Shown piece by piece: positions 26,573-34,381 of a DNA stretch of 64,000 nucleotides (position 1 is its first letter; each line of letters begins with the position of its first letter). A program made the position numbers and the translations under genes. Where the stretch lies: contig JAJXYY010000047.1 of the NCBI GenBank assembly GCA_021780315.1, positions 248,001 through 312,000 on the forward strand, written 5' to 3'. The DNA is from Acidobacteriota bacterium. Lineage in GTDB: Bacteria; Acidobacteriota; Terriglobia; Terriglobales; Acidobacteriaceae. Under the pieces are notes generated by a model. It was given only the letters and a program-made list of their open reading frames with translations. It was not told the DNA's origin and did no database searches.

Positions 26573-27349
26573 ATGTCAGACATGGAAGATATTTTAAATT
26601 GCGTTGGGCACCGGCCGTATGCGTTACCGGCAGGACGGTGGCGGATGGCTCAGCGCTGGAATGATTTGTTGTTTGCTCACTGGCCGATTGCAGTGGACGA
26701 TCTGGCTCGCCTGCTGCCGGCGGGGCTGGAGGTGGATGGGTTTGATGGGTGGGGGTGGGTGGGGGTGGTGCCGTTCTGGATGGATCGGGTGCGGACGCGA
26801 GGGGTGGGGGAGCTGGCGTTTGGGGTGCCAGGGACGACGGTGTTCCCGGAGCTGAACCTGCGGACGTATGTGCGGTCGCGGCGGACGGGGTTGGCTGGGG
26901 TGTACTTCTTCTCCCTGGATGCGGGGAGTGCATTGGCGGTTCTGGGGGCGAGGACGCTCTTCCACCTGCCGTACTATCTGGCGGCGATGAGCCGGCGGAC
27001 GGAGGCGGATGGGACGATCCAGTACGAGAGCAGGCGGTTGCTGACCCGGAAGAGTGTGCGGTTCCGAGCGAGCTATCGGGGTCTGGGGGAGGTGGCGGAG
27101 CCGAGTGCTCCGGGGTCGATCGAGCACTTCCTGACCGAGCGATACTGCCTGTTTACGCCGTTCGCAGGACGGCTGCTGGTGGGTCATATTCACCATCGGC
27201 CCTGGCCGCTGGAGGCCGCAGAGGCGGAGATCGGGGTGAATGAGCTGGCAGCGGCGCATGGATTGACGCTACCCAATCGGCCTCCGGTGCTGCACTTTGC
27301 GCGGGAGCTGGAGGTGTCGATCTGGTCGCTGGAGCAAGAAGGCCGCTGA
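26573..27349 (+). CDS. DUF2071 family protein (YqjF-like)
   Basis: A protein of about 258 residues matching DUF2071: WNDLLFAHWPIAVDDLARLLPAGLEVDGFDGWGWVGVVPFWMDRVR, then FPELNLRTYV, GVYFFSLDAGSALAVLGARTLFHLPYY, and a final HFARELEVSIW. The family's biochemical function is unknown; it resembles acetoacetate-decarboxylase-like folds. ATGs at 26573, 26582 and 26645 are possible. The first is chosen because it keeps the residues before the conserved RPYALP; no strong ribosome site is visible. It is divergent from the ThyX-like gene with about 50 bases between them, and the plus-strand G-richness begins here. Confidence 0.85.
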   Translation: MSDMEDILNCVGHRPYALPAGRWRMAQRWNDLLFAHWPIAVDDLARLLPAGLEVDGFDGWGWVGVVPFWMDRVRTRGVGELAFGVPGTTVFPELNLRTYVRSRRTGLAGVYFFSLDAGSALAVLGARTLFHLPYYLAAMSRRTEADGTIQYESRRLLTRKSVRFRASYRGLGEVAEPSAPGSIEHFLTERYCLFTPFAGRLLVGHIHHRPWPLEAAEAEIGVNELAAAHGLTLPNRPPVLHFARELEVSIWSLEQEGR

Positions 27350-27367
27350 GTTATAGCGCCGAGTTCG

Positions 27368-27373
27368 TATAAT
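27368..27373 (+). promoter_or_regulatory. Consensus -10 box of fabG
   Basis: A perfect TATAAT preceded by CG lies 25 bases before the fabG ATG, so the mRNA leader would be about 19 bases and include GGAGG. No good -35 box sits 17 bases upstream, where the sequence overlaps the end of the DUF2071 gene. Confidence 0.5.
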
Positions 27374-27398
27374 GCGGAAGCGTGTTGTACGGAGGTTC

Positions 27399-28145
27399 AT
27401 GAGCACTCTCAAGGGTCGTATTGCATTGGTAACCGGAGCGTCGCAGGGTATTGGACGCGCTTGCGCACTGGAGTTGGCGCGTCACGGAGCGTCGGTTGCA
27501 CTGGCTGCGCGGAATGTGGACAAGTTGGCTGAGGTTGCCGCGGAGATTGCAGCAGCTGGCGGAACCGCGCACGGGTTCGCACTGGATGTGGCCAGCGAAG
27601 AGTCGATCAAGGCTTGTGCGAAGGCTGTGACGGAGCACTTCGGCAAGGTCGAGATCCTGGTGAATAACGCTGGCATTACGCGCGACATTCTGGCACTGCG
27701 GATGAAGCGGAAGGACTGGGACGACGTGCTGATGACGAACCTGACCGGCGCATTTTTGATGACGCAGGCGGTGATGTCGTCGATGGTGAAGAACCGCTGG
27801 GGCCGGATCATCAACATCACTTCGGTGGTGGGTGAGACGGGACAGGCTGGCCAGTCGAACTACGCTGCCTCGAAGGCCGGGCTGATCGGGCTGACCAAGT
27901 CTCTGGCTCGGGAGCTGGGGAGCCGGACGATCACGGTGAACGCCGTGGCGCCGGGGTACATCGAGACGGCCATGACGGCGATCCTGACGGATGAGCAGAA
28001 GACGGCGATGACGCAGCACATCCCGCTGGGGCGGGTAGGGTCGGACTCCGATATCGCTCACGCGGTGGCTTTTCTGGCTTCGGACGCAGCGGCGTACATT
28101 ACCGGTCACACCCTGGATGTGAACGGTGGGATGCATATGGCTTAG
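27399..28145 (+). CDS. fabG: 3-oxoacyl-[acyl-carrier-protein] reductase
   Basis: NADPH-dependent reduction of 3-oxoacyl-ACP in type II fatty acid synthesis. The 248 residues have the short-chain dehydrogenase signatures: TGASQGIGRA (cofactor loop), LDVAS, NNAGITRD, Ser in NITSVVGETGQAGQSNYAASKAG with the Y-x-x-x-K pair, VNAVAPGYIETAMT, and GHTLDVNGGMHMA. Residues ITRDILALRMK are typical of FabG rather than generic SDRs. The ATG at 27399 follows GGAGG. No other fab gene is adjacent. A 3'-UTR repeat follows the stop codon directly, then a terminator at 28294. Confidence 0.93.
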   Translation: MSTLKGRIALVTGASQGIGRACALELARHGASVALAARNVDKLAEVAAEIAAAGGTAHGFALDVASEESIKACAKAVTEHFGKVEILVNNAGITRDILALRMKRKDWDDVLMTNLTGAFLMTQAVMSSMVKNRWGRIINITSVVGETGQAGQSNYAASKAGLIGLTKSLARELGSRTITVNAVAPGYIETAMTAILTDEQKTAMTQHIPLGRVGSDSDIAHAVAFLASDAAAYITGHTLDVNGGMHMA

Positions 28146-28202
28146 CCCCCCACCCCGGCATGTTTGCGCAAAGTCTTCATTCGTATAGGCTTAGCCTTGG
28201 AC
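28146..28202 (+). repeat. 3'-UTR repeat element, copy B (after fabG)
   Basis: Directly after the fabG stop: CCCCCC-A-CCCCG, five bases, TTTGCGCAAAGTCTTC (28163-28178), eight bases, AGGCTT, five bases, TGGAC. Blocks and spacing equal those of copy A after coaD. It is in sense orientation to the gene, as copy A is. Confidence 0.65.
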
Positions 28203-28274
28203 TTGCAGTTCAGGCTGCGCTAAAGTCTTCATTTATAAAGACTTGCTCGTAAAGTATTCATTGCAATAGACTTA
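28170..28274 (+). repeat. Three imperfect AAAGTCTTCATT repeats
   Basis: AAAGTCTTCATT begins at 28170 and 28222; AAAGTATTCATT begins at 28251. Each is followed at 3-4 bases by an ATAgaCTT-like block. In the middle copy AAGTCTT and AAGACTT form a 7-base stem with an 8-base loop. The stretch is AT-rich. The first copy overlaps the 3'-UTR element. Confidence 0.6.
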
Positions 28275-28293
28275 ATACTGTAGTTCAAGAGAG

Positions 28294-28324
28294 AAGCCCC
28301 GGATGATAGTCCGGGGCTTTCTTT
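28294..28324 (+). terminator. Rho-independent terminator downstream of fabG
   Basis: AAGCCCCGGA / TCCGGGGCTT, a 10-base perfect stem with a 6-base loop, is followed by TCTTT. It ends a 3' untranslated region of about 150 bases. Confidence 0.85.
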
Positions 28325-28752
28325 GTGACTGCTTTTATTGTACGGGTTGGGGGAGAACTGCTTATTCACGTCTATCTTCTTTATTTTGAAAGGATTATGG
28401 CTTTTTCAGTCTTGACAGATGAGTTTGTTGGGATTTTGAGGGGTTGTGCGCGGGGGAAGTGACGGTAAAGGCAAGGGCAACAGGTAAAAGCCGGGCCAGC
28501 ACGGATAGAGCGATATTGAGAACGGCAGAGACTGGGTTGGGCTAGTGGAGGAGTGGGATTACTGGGGCGTTAGTAGCAGGATGGGTAATGATTGCCTTGG
28601 TTCCAAGTGGGCGTGGGGTTCAAGTAACGGTTCAAGGTCTGGGGGTAAGTTGTGTGGAATGAGGCTGCGATGAACCTGCGGTGGTACGGGAATCGGAGGG
28701 TAGATGAAGATAGGCATTGACCGGGGCGTCTCAGATGGTTACTTTGTGGCTA
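28325..28752. other. Long intergenic space with small direct repeats
   Basis: No convincing gene was found. Noted items: TTATTCACG at 28362, one base off a DnaA-box consensus; the palindrome CTTGG-TT-CCAAG at 28596-28607; and two GGTTCAAG repeats at 28617 and 28629. The repeats lie about 120-150 bases upstream of the XRE regulator gene and could be its operator. Confidence 0.35.
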
Positions 28753-29166
28753 ATGGCTGACATGCAAACAATCTCTGCTTTACTGGCGAGTGATTCTGTG
28801 GAGAATGGCTCAATCTCGATCAATATCGGGTCGACAATCCGTGGTTACCGGCTGCAAAAGGGGATGTCGCAGGGCGACATCGAAAAAAAGACAGGTCTCC
28901 TGCGGTGCTATTTGTCGCGGGTGGAGAATGGGCACACGGTTCCGTCTCTGGAGACGCTGCAGAAGATTGCCCGGGCTCTGGATCTGCAACTGTCGGAGTT
29001 TTTTGCAGAGGAGGTTGTGGGGAAGGAGATGTCTGGCCTGAACCTGAATGAGGACGAGATCCGGTTTTTGACGCAGGTGCAGCGGTATTCGGCGCATTTG
29101 AGCGACAGCGACCGGCGCCTGCTGCTGGCGATGGTGCGCAAGTTTGCGCAGACCAGTTTGAGCTAG
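28753..29166 (+). CDS. XRE-family transcriptional regulator
   Basis: A protein of about 137 residues with a Cro/CI helix-turn-helix. IRGYRLQKGMSQGDIEKKTGLLRCYLSRVENGHTVPSLETLQKIARALDLQLSEFF is a complete XRE domain in the first half. The second half (NLNEDEIRFLTQVQRYSAHLSDSDRRLLLAMVRKFAQ) is helical and resembles the short tail of this acidobacterial regulator type. Target genes are unknown. Starts at 28735, 28753 and 28762 are all possible; none has a strong ribosome site and the domain is unaffected. A clean terminator follows. Confidence 0.85.
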   Translation: MADMQTISALLASDSVENGSISINIGSTIRGYRLQKGMSQGDIEKKTGLLRCYLSRVENGHTVPSLETLQKIARALDLQLSEFFAEEVVGKEMSGLNLNEDEIRFLTQVQRYSAHLSDSDRRLLLAMVRKFAQTSLS

Positions 29167-29190
29167 ACACGGGACGATCGAAGTGCAGAG

Positions 29191-29214
29191 GCCTGCCTGA
29201 GGGCAGGCTTTTTT
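29191..29214 (+). terminator. Rho-independent terminator after the XRE gene
   Basis: GCCTGCC, loop TGAG, GGCAGGC, then TTTTTT, 25 bases after the stop codon. Confidence 0.9.
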
Positions 29215-29224
29215 GTGTGCGGTG

Positions 29225-30469
29225 CTATCTGCCGACGCTCCACCTGAGCCCCGGCACTTTTCCTATTTGCTGGGCTAGCAGGAGGGAGAGCAGGTAGACG
29301 AAGACGAAGAGCCCAGCGAGAACGGCCAGGGCGACGGGGGCGGTGAGATCGCGTCGCCAGATAGACGCGGGGGCAGTGTGGCTGCGAGCGATCCAGAGGA
29401 GATCGATCAGGATGGGGTGCAGGAGATAGATTCCAAAGGTGTCGGAACGTGGGTTGGTGAAGGAGGGTGAGAGTCGCAGGCTGGACTTGACGATCATGAG
29501 GGTGGCCAGAACAGAGAAGAGTTGGTTCGAGATGCGGAGGGTATTGTTGGGGTCGCCCAGTGGGTGCATACGGGCCAACACATGATACTCAACGAGCGAG
29601 AGGCACAGGGCTACGGTGGTGGCGGCGGTCAGCCAGGCCCAGGAGCAGGCGTAGAGACGAGGCAGCCAACGCTCTCGGTGGGTGTAGGCGAAGGCTCCCA
29701 GCCAGAGATAGAAGACGAAGCCAAGCAGCGCGGTGGTGTGGCGTGCGGTGACGAACTCCGGGTAGACGTTGATGCCATACAGCAGGCTGCAGAGGAGGAA
29801 GAAAGAGCCGAGATAGCGATTGGGGAGGCGGTTGTACAGGGTGAGGACCAGCGCCAGACAGAGGAAGAAGTTGGGAACAAACCAGTAGATGGAATAGAAG
29901 AACACAAAGCGGAAGTACTCATGCAGCACAAGGAAGGCCGAGGAGCCGATGGTCGCATGGGTGTATTGAAGCATATGGGCACTGAGCGAGACGAGGAACC
30001 AGACGAGTCCCCAGAAGAGCCAAGGCAGGAGCACGGCGTGGAGGCGGCGCAGAAAATACTGGGAGCGATGGCCACGGGTGAGCCCCTCACCGAGAAGAAA
30101 GCCGGAGATAAGAAAAAAGCCGATGGTACCAAACTTGAACAGTTGGAGCAGGAAGGTTTGGAGATGTCCTACCAGTTGATTGCCGGTAACGACCATGGCT
30201 TGAGTGTGAACGTAGACGATAGCGAGCATGGACATGAAGCGGACGTTGCTGACGAAGAGATAGTCGATGCGTCTGGGTTCTGCGGAGAGAGTTGGAACTG
30301 ACTGCGGTGCAGTTGCGGGCTGACCGTTGACGGCATGGATTTCATGAGCAGGAAGGGCAGGGCTGGTACGGGGCGGGACGACGGAGGGCCACGGCGTGGG
30401 TAAGGCAGGGGCAGGAGAGCTGGTTCGAAGTCCAAGGCTGCTGACAGGGGGCAAGGACCAACGATTCAT
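29225..30469 (-). CDS. Acyltransferase 3 family membrane protein (OafA-like)
   Basis: A 414-residue inner-membrane O-acyltransferase. The first ~70 residues are a Pro/Ala-rich cytoplasmic extension. The acyltransferase-3 core begins at YLFVSNVRFMSMLAIVYVHTQAM, with the family's R near the first membrane helix and His in VYVHT. FFLISGFLLGEGL, YFLRRLHAVLLPWLFW and FGIYLLHPILIDLLW complete the pattern, with about ten membrane segments. Such proteins acetylate or succinylate cell-surface polysaccharides. The ATG at 30469 has GGAG 6 bases upstream; an earlier in-frame start at 30493 is possible. Confidence 0.87.
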   Translation of the reverse strand: MNRWSLPPVSSLGLRTSSPAPALPTPWPSVVPPRTSPALPAHEIHAVNGQPATAPQSVPTLSAEPRRIDYLFVSNVRFMSMLAIVYVHTQAMVVTGNQLVGHLQTFLLQLFKFGTIGFFLISGFLLGEGLTRGHRSQYFLRRLHAVLLPWLFWGLVWFLVSLSAHMLQYTHATIGSSAFLVLHEYFRFVFFYSIYWFVPNFFLCLALVLTLYNRLPNRYLGSFFLLCSLLYGINVYPEFVTARHTTALLGFVFYLWLGAFAYTHRERWLPRLYACSWAWLTAATTVALCLSLVEYHVLARMHPLGDPNNTLRISNQLFSVLATLMIVKSSLRLSPSFTNPRSDTFGIYLLHPILIDLLWIARSHTAPASIWRRDLTAPVALAVLAGLFVFVYLLSLLLAQQIGKVPGLRWSVGR

Positions 30470-30716
30470 GCTTCGCTCCAAGGCAATCAACAACGCGAGT
30501 CAAAATGAGTGAACCGCGGAAGAGCAGCTACAGGGCCTGGATACTGGCAACCAGAGTACACCACGATGCATAGACACGCACGGAATAGAGGCAGCCGGGC
30601 AGAACGATCTAAACGACATCGCTGGACAGACCCCTGATTGGGGGGGAGCAAGCGGCGGGGCCCAATCCCGAGCAGACGCAGGCTGAAGCGTTGCACAAGC
30701 TGGTTTGGGGGAGCGG

Positions 30717-31130
30717 CTAGAACCAGGTTTTGGCTTTGTATTGGAGGTATTGGTCGCCGAATGTTTCGGTGAGGACTTGTTCCTCGTTGCGGATGCGACG
30801 AAGTTGCAGCGGGAGCAGGACGAGGAAGAGCAGGAGGTAACGGGGCTTGTCCACGAACAGCAGGAGGCCGGCTAGGGTGAGGCCGCCGAAGAGATAGATG
30901 GGGTTACGGATATAGGCGTAGAGGCCAGTGGTGACGAGGTGGGTGGCCTGGGCAGCGATGGAGAAGGATTTGCCCAGTTGGATGCGGGCGATGACGAAGA
31001 GGGCGAGTGCGGGGAGTACCAAGAGTGCACCGGCGAGGCGCAGCGGGGTCCAGGGGAGGTGGCTGGTGGTGGCAATAGCCAGACCCAGCGCGAGGAGTAC
31101 GAGGAGAAGAGACTGCAGGTTCGATCGCAT
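30717..31130 (-). CDS. Isoprenylcysteine carboxylmethyltransferase-like membrane protein
   Basis: A 137-residue integral membrane protein of the ICMT/PEMT-like methyltransferase superfamily. The SAM-site phrase HLVTTGLYAYIRNPIYLFG is clear, and the C-terminus (LRRIRNEEQVLTETFGDQYLQYKAKTWF) has the usual EE and Y..Y residues. Three to four hydrophobic segments precede and surround it. In bacteria the substrates of these enzymes are mostly unknown; lipid or small-molecule methylation is inference. It stands alone, with about 65 bases to the next gene. Confidence 0.83.
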   Translation of the reverse strand: MRSNLQSLLLVLLALGLAIATTSHLPWTPLRLAGALLVLPALALFVIARIQLGKSFSIAAQATHLVTTGLYAYIRNPIYLFGGLTLAGLLLFVDKPRYLLLFLVLLPLQLRRIRNEEQVLTETFGDQYLQYKAKTWF

Positions 31131-31195
31131 GGGATGAGCCTTGAGGGTTTATTAGCTGCGTGGGACAAGAGGAGAAAGGCTAGTTTGAATTTGCC

Positions 31196-32014
31196 CTATT
31201 TGAGGTTGGAGATCCAGTAGCCGAAGAGGGCAAGCAGGAAGGTAGCGACGGCGAAGGTGATCTTCTGGCGGCGGAGGTATCGCTCGCGGCCGGCGGTCAT
31301 GCGGGGAACGAGGGGGACGCCGAGTGCGAGGCCATAGAGGAAGCCGCCGAGGTGGGCGAAGTTGTCGATGCGGATGATGTTGGTGAAGACGGTGGCGAGG
31401 CCGATGACGAGGTTGAGCGCGGCAAACTGGATAACGGAGCGGCGGAGGCGCTTGAGTTCCGACCAGGGGATGGGGAGTTTGTGGTTGGAGAGCAGGACGA
31501 TGAGGATACCGGCGATGCCGAAGACCGCTCCTGAGGCGCCGGCACCGACGGAGAGGTGGTCGCGGAGGATGACGTTGAAGGCAAGGGAGAGGAGATTGCC
31601 GGCGAGTCCGGTGAGGAGGTAGACGGCGGTGAGTCCGATGGGACCAAGGAGCGGTTCGCCGAGGAGACCGAGGTTCCAGAGGCACCACATGTTGGTGGCG
31701 ATGTGGAGCAAGCCGACGTGGACGAAGGTGGCGGTGATGAGACGCCACCACTGGCCGGAGAGGATGAGATCGGGATTGGTGGCGCCGAAGTGGATGAGTT
31801 GGGCGGTGGTGGGCTCCTTGGGGGAGACACCGTGGAGGATCATCCAGAGGAAGACGGCGCAGTTGATGCCAACGAGGAGATAGGTTGCTGGGGCGGTGAG
31901 GACGGTTCGGGTGCGGGGCTGCTCGGAAGCGTATTCGATGGGTGGGGGTGGAGCGGAGGGCGCGGAGGAGCCGGGGCGGAGGAGTTCGCCTTCAGGTTGG
32001 GAGGAGTAAGACAT
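31196..32014 (-). CDS. Rhomboid family intramembrane serine protease
   Basis: A 272-residue protease with six or seven membrane segments that cleaves membrane proteins within the bilayer. The catalytic Ser lies in GASGAVFG and the His in AHLGGFLYGLALG. The oxyanion pair is in GLLHIATNMWCLW, and the loop-1 phrase WWRLITATFVH is present. The first 30 residues are Pro/Ser-rich (SSAPSAPPPP) and cytoplasmic. Substrates are unknown. It lies in a run of minus-strand genes but is about 95 bases from the next one. Confidence 0.93.
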   Translation of the reverse strand: MSYSSQPEGELLRPGSSAPSAPPPPIEYASEQPRTRTVLTAPATYLLVGINCAVFLWMILHGVSPKEPTTAQLIHFGATNPDLILSGQWWRLITATFVHVGLLHIATNMWCLWNLGLLGEPLLGPIGLTAVYLLTGLAGNLLSLAFNVILRDHLSVGAGASGAVFGIAGILIVLLSNHKLPIPWSELKRLRRSVIQFAALNLVIGLATVFTNIIRIDNFAHLGGFLYGLALGVPLVPRMTAGRERYLRRQKITFAVATFLLALFGYWISNLK

Positions 32015-32108
32015 GGTGTAGCTCTAGGCTATCAGGAACCGGTGGTGGTGGAGGTAGCTGGTTGTGCGGTGATCGGGTTGCTGGCCTGTGGGCGAAGTAG
32101 CAGCTGGG

Positions 32109-32621
32109 TCAAGCTGCGTGTTTGCTGAAGCGGTCGCGGAGGTCTGCGGGGAGATGCTCTTGAAGGATGTCTCCGAGATAGCCGGGCAAGGGAGTGGCGA
32201 TGGCGACGAGAATCCAAAGCAAGGTGGAGAAGACCAGGCCTGTGATGGCGATGGCTTCGAGCGAGATGGCGACGACGTGGGCCTGATGGAGCGGCATACG
32301 GACGGTGCCATGGATGTAACCGATGTGGGAGACGACTTCCAGGCGATGGATGACCACTGCTGCGAGCAGGAACGCGAGGATAGAGAGAGTGCTGACGCTG
32401 ATGAGCAGAACGTCGATGGTGCGGGCGAGGCGCTGGCGGCGGCGGCAGTGGCCGCAGGTGGTGAGGTGGAGATCGTAATCGGTGCGCATGGCCTGGGAGA
32501 GGCCGGAGATGTCGTAACGCCAGCCAGCGAGGATATCTCCGATGACGGGATCGTTGCAGACGGAGTGATCCCCGTGCTGATTCGGACGGGCGACAGGAAA
32601 TTCTATAGGCAGTTTGGGCAT
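32109..32621 (-). CDS. Membrane protein with N-terminal zinc-finger-like Cys/His motif
   Basis: A 170-residue protein without a recognised family. Residues 20-65 contain CNDP and YDLHLTTCGHCRRRQRLAR; the H-x3-C-x2-C arrangement recalls the zinc-binding part of anti-sigma factors. Two membrane segments follow (TIDVLLISVSTLSILAFLLAAVVIH and VVAISLEAIAITGLVFSTLLWILVAIATP), with a short basic C-terminal tail. No sigma-factor gene is adjacent. Frame length and codon pattern support a real gene. Function unknown. Confidence 0.65.
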   Translation of the reverse strand: MPKLPIEFPVARPNQHGDHSVCNDPVIGDILAGWRYDISGLSQAMRTDYDLHLTTCGHCRRRQRLARTIDVLLISVSTLSILAFLLAAVVIHRLEVVSHIGYIHGTVRMPLHQAHVVAISLEAIAITGLVFSTLLWILVAIATPLPGYLGDILQEHLPADLRDRFSKHAA

Positions 32622-32706
32622 CGTGTCAGTAGTTCCATTCTATCTCTTTTGATAGCCGCGGTATAGGCAAAGATGCACGGAAGTGCCGGAAAAGGTTACT
32701 GGTGGG

Positions 32707-33711
32707 TTAGACGGAGATGGGGTCGAGAGGTATGTCCTGACGGGCGAGGAGGATGCGATTTCCGAGCAGGCGGGGGTGGTTGGCAAGGGCCTGCTCGGCG
32801 GCGAGGAGGGCGAGCTCGGGGACGTTATTGGACTCGGAGAGGTGGCCGAGGATGATGCAGGAGGCTGAGCCGTCGTAGTCGTTGGCGAGGAATTCGGCGG
32901 TGGCGTGGTTGGAGAGGTGGCCGACGCGGGAGAGGACGCGCTGCTTGACGGACCAGGGGTAGGGGCCGTCACGGAGCATTTCGAGGTCGTGATTGGACTC
33001 GAGCAGCAGGATGTCGATGCGCTGGAGGGCGGCTTTGACGTTGGGGGGTACGTAGCCGAGATCGGTGGCAAGGGCCATGCGCAGGCCGTCGGCCTGGAGG
33101 ACGAAGCCACAGGGGTCGGCGGCGTCGTGGGGGATAGTGAAGGGGGTGATGTCGATGTCGCCGATGGCGAAGGGAGTGCCGGGGGTGAAGTATTCGACTG
33201 CGGGCAGGTGGGCGGGGCTGGACTTTTGCCTTGGTAGCGGGGAATCCAGATCGGAGTCGGGATCGGGGGTGGAGTCTGAGGTGGCGGCTAGGTTGACGGG
33301 GCTATCTTCGGCAGGTTCTGGGGGGAGTTCCAGGGTGGGGTCGAGGTCGTCGGAGCGGAGGAGGGAGGCGGCGGCACGGGCGGCCTTCTCCTGCTGGACG
33401 TGGTCCATCCATTTGGCGTATGTCATGGTGGTGCGGGGGGTGAGCATGCGGACCCAGGCGCGGTGGGTGGGTTCGGTGAAGAAGACGGGGATGTTGAGGC
33501 GGCGGGCGAGGACGGCGAGGCCGGCGACGTGGTCGATGTGCTCGTGGGTGATGAGAATGGCGTTGAGGGTAGCGGGATCTTCTCCGGCGAGGGCCATGCG
33601 GCGCAGGAGTTCGCGGCAGGAGAGGCCGGCATCGACAAGCAGGCGGGTGCGGGAGCTGGAGATGACGGTGCTATTGCCTTTGGAACCCGAGGCTAGCACG
33701 GTCATTCTCAT
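32707..33711 (-). CDS. MBL-fold metallo-hydrolase, WalJ/YycJ-like
   Basis: A 334-residue metallo-beta-lactamase-fold hydrolase. The YycJ/WalJ signature is GSKGNST at residues 8-14, followed by LLVDAGLSCRELLRRM, the metal motif THEHIDHVAGL (near 55), DAADPCGF.L and LATDLGYVP, and SNHDLEML with GHLSNHATAE. A 60-70 residue acidic, Pro-rich insertion (about residues 110-175) makes it longer than the usual ~265. The family is a 5' exonuclease-like hydrolase near WalRK in Firmicutes; here there is no such neighbour. The substrate is presumably nucleic acid (inference). Confidence 0.87.
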   Translation of the reverse strand: MRMTVLASGSKGNSTVISSSRTRLLVDAGLSCRELLRRMALAGEDPATLNAILITHEHIDHVAGLAVLARRLNIPVFFTEPTHRAWVRMLTPRTTMTYAKWMDHVQQEKAARAAASLLRSDDLDPTLELPPEPAEDSPVNLAATSDSTPDPDSDLDSPLPRQKSSPAHLPAVEYFTPGTPFAIGDIDITPFTIPHDAADPCGFVLQADGLRMALATDLGYVPPNVKAALQRIDILLLESNHDLEMLRDGPYPWSVKQRVLSRVGHLSNHATAEFLANDYDGSASCIILGHLSESNNVPELALLAAEQALANHPRLLGNRILLARQDIPLDPISV

Positions 33712-33783
33712 TTTGTTAACATACGCGGGTTGGCGGTGGATATGGAGTGCTGGCGTTGCTTCCTGACTGATGGTGGATATGGA

Positions 33784-34182
33784 TCAGGGGATTTCCTGTA
33801 GCTCGACGACTTCGATGGGGGCGAGGAGGCACTGGTCGATGAGGCCTGGTCCAGCGGGGTGGCCTTGCCAGCCGGAGCGGCGGAGCCAGTTGTCGGGATT
33901 GGACCAGACGGAGTGGATGACGAAGACGGAGCCGTCCCCGGAGAGGCGGAAGAGATCGCAGAAGAGGCAGGCGCGGTCGCGGCGGGTGTGGGTGATGAGG
34001 CGTTCGAGTTCGTAGCGGAGGAGCAGTTCCGAACCCGGCTTGGCCCGGAAGGTGGAGACGAACATGTATCCGGTGGGAGCGAGGGAGGCGGGATCAGCGA
34101 CGCGGTCTGAGTATAGCGCGTCGAGGTCGGAGGGGATGAGCGTGGCTACGGCGTAAGAAGAGGCGGAAGGCTGGAGGCTCAT
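33784..34182 (-). CDS. ABM (antibiotic biosynthesis monooxygenase-like) domain protein
   Basis: A 132-residue protein with a ferredoxin-like ABM domain: GYMFVSTFRAKPGSELLLRYELERLITHTRRDRACLFCDLFRLSGDGSVFVIHSVWSNPDNWLRRSGW. The pattern (F..KPG, L......T..D.AC..., W.....) fits small quinol- or antibiotic-monooxygenase-like proteins. The N-terminal ~35 residues are an extra, less conserved stretch. There are two Cys near residues 72-75. Enzymatic activity is not established from sequence. Confidence 0.72.
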   Translation of the reverse strand: MSLQPSASSYAVATLIPSDLDALYSDRVADPASLAPTGYMFVSTFRAKPGSELLLRYELERLITHTRRDRACLFCDLFRLSGDGSVFVIHSVWSNPDNWLRRSGWQGHPAGPGLIDQCLLAPIEVVELQEIP

Positions 34183-34381
34183 AGGAAGGATGCAGGAGTG
34201 ATTTGACCTGCGGGGAGAACACTATCGTTCGGGATAGGGGCGGGTAAGGTCTTTGCGGTATTGCAGCGATTCTTATCCGGTAAATAGTTATGCAAGTCTA
34301 TGTTAGTGAGCGAGTTACGCAATGGTGTCACGGAAGGTATTGAAAGGGTACAATTGTGTTCGCTCGCTGCGGGTGTCATGT

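Noticed and set aside
28325..28752. A replication origin proper in the 28-kb intergenic region
   Set aside because: Only one near-match to a DnaA box was seen and no cluster. The skew change lies 1.5 kb to the left. The region is kept as a candidate to check, not called as an origin.
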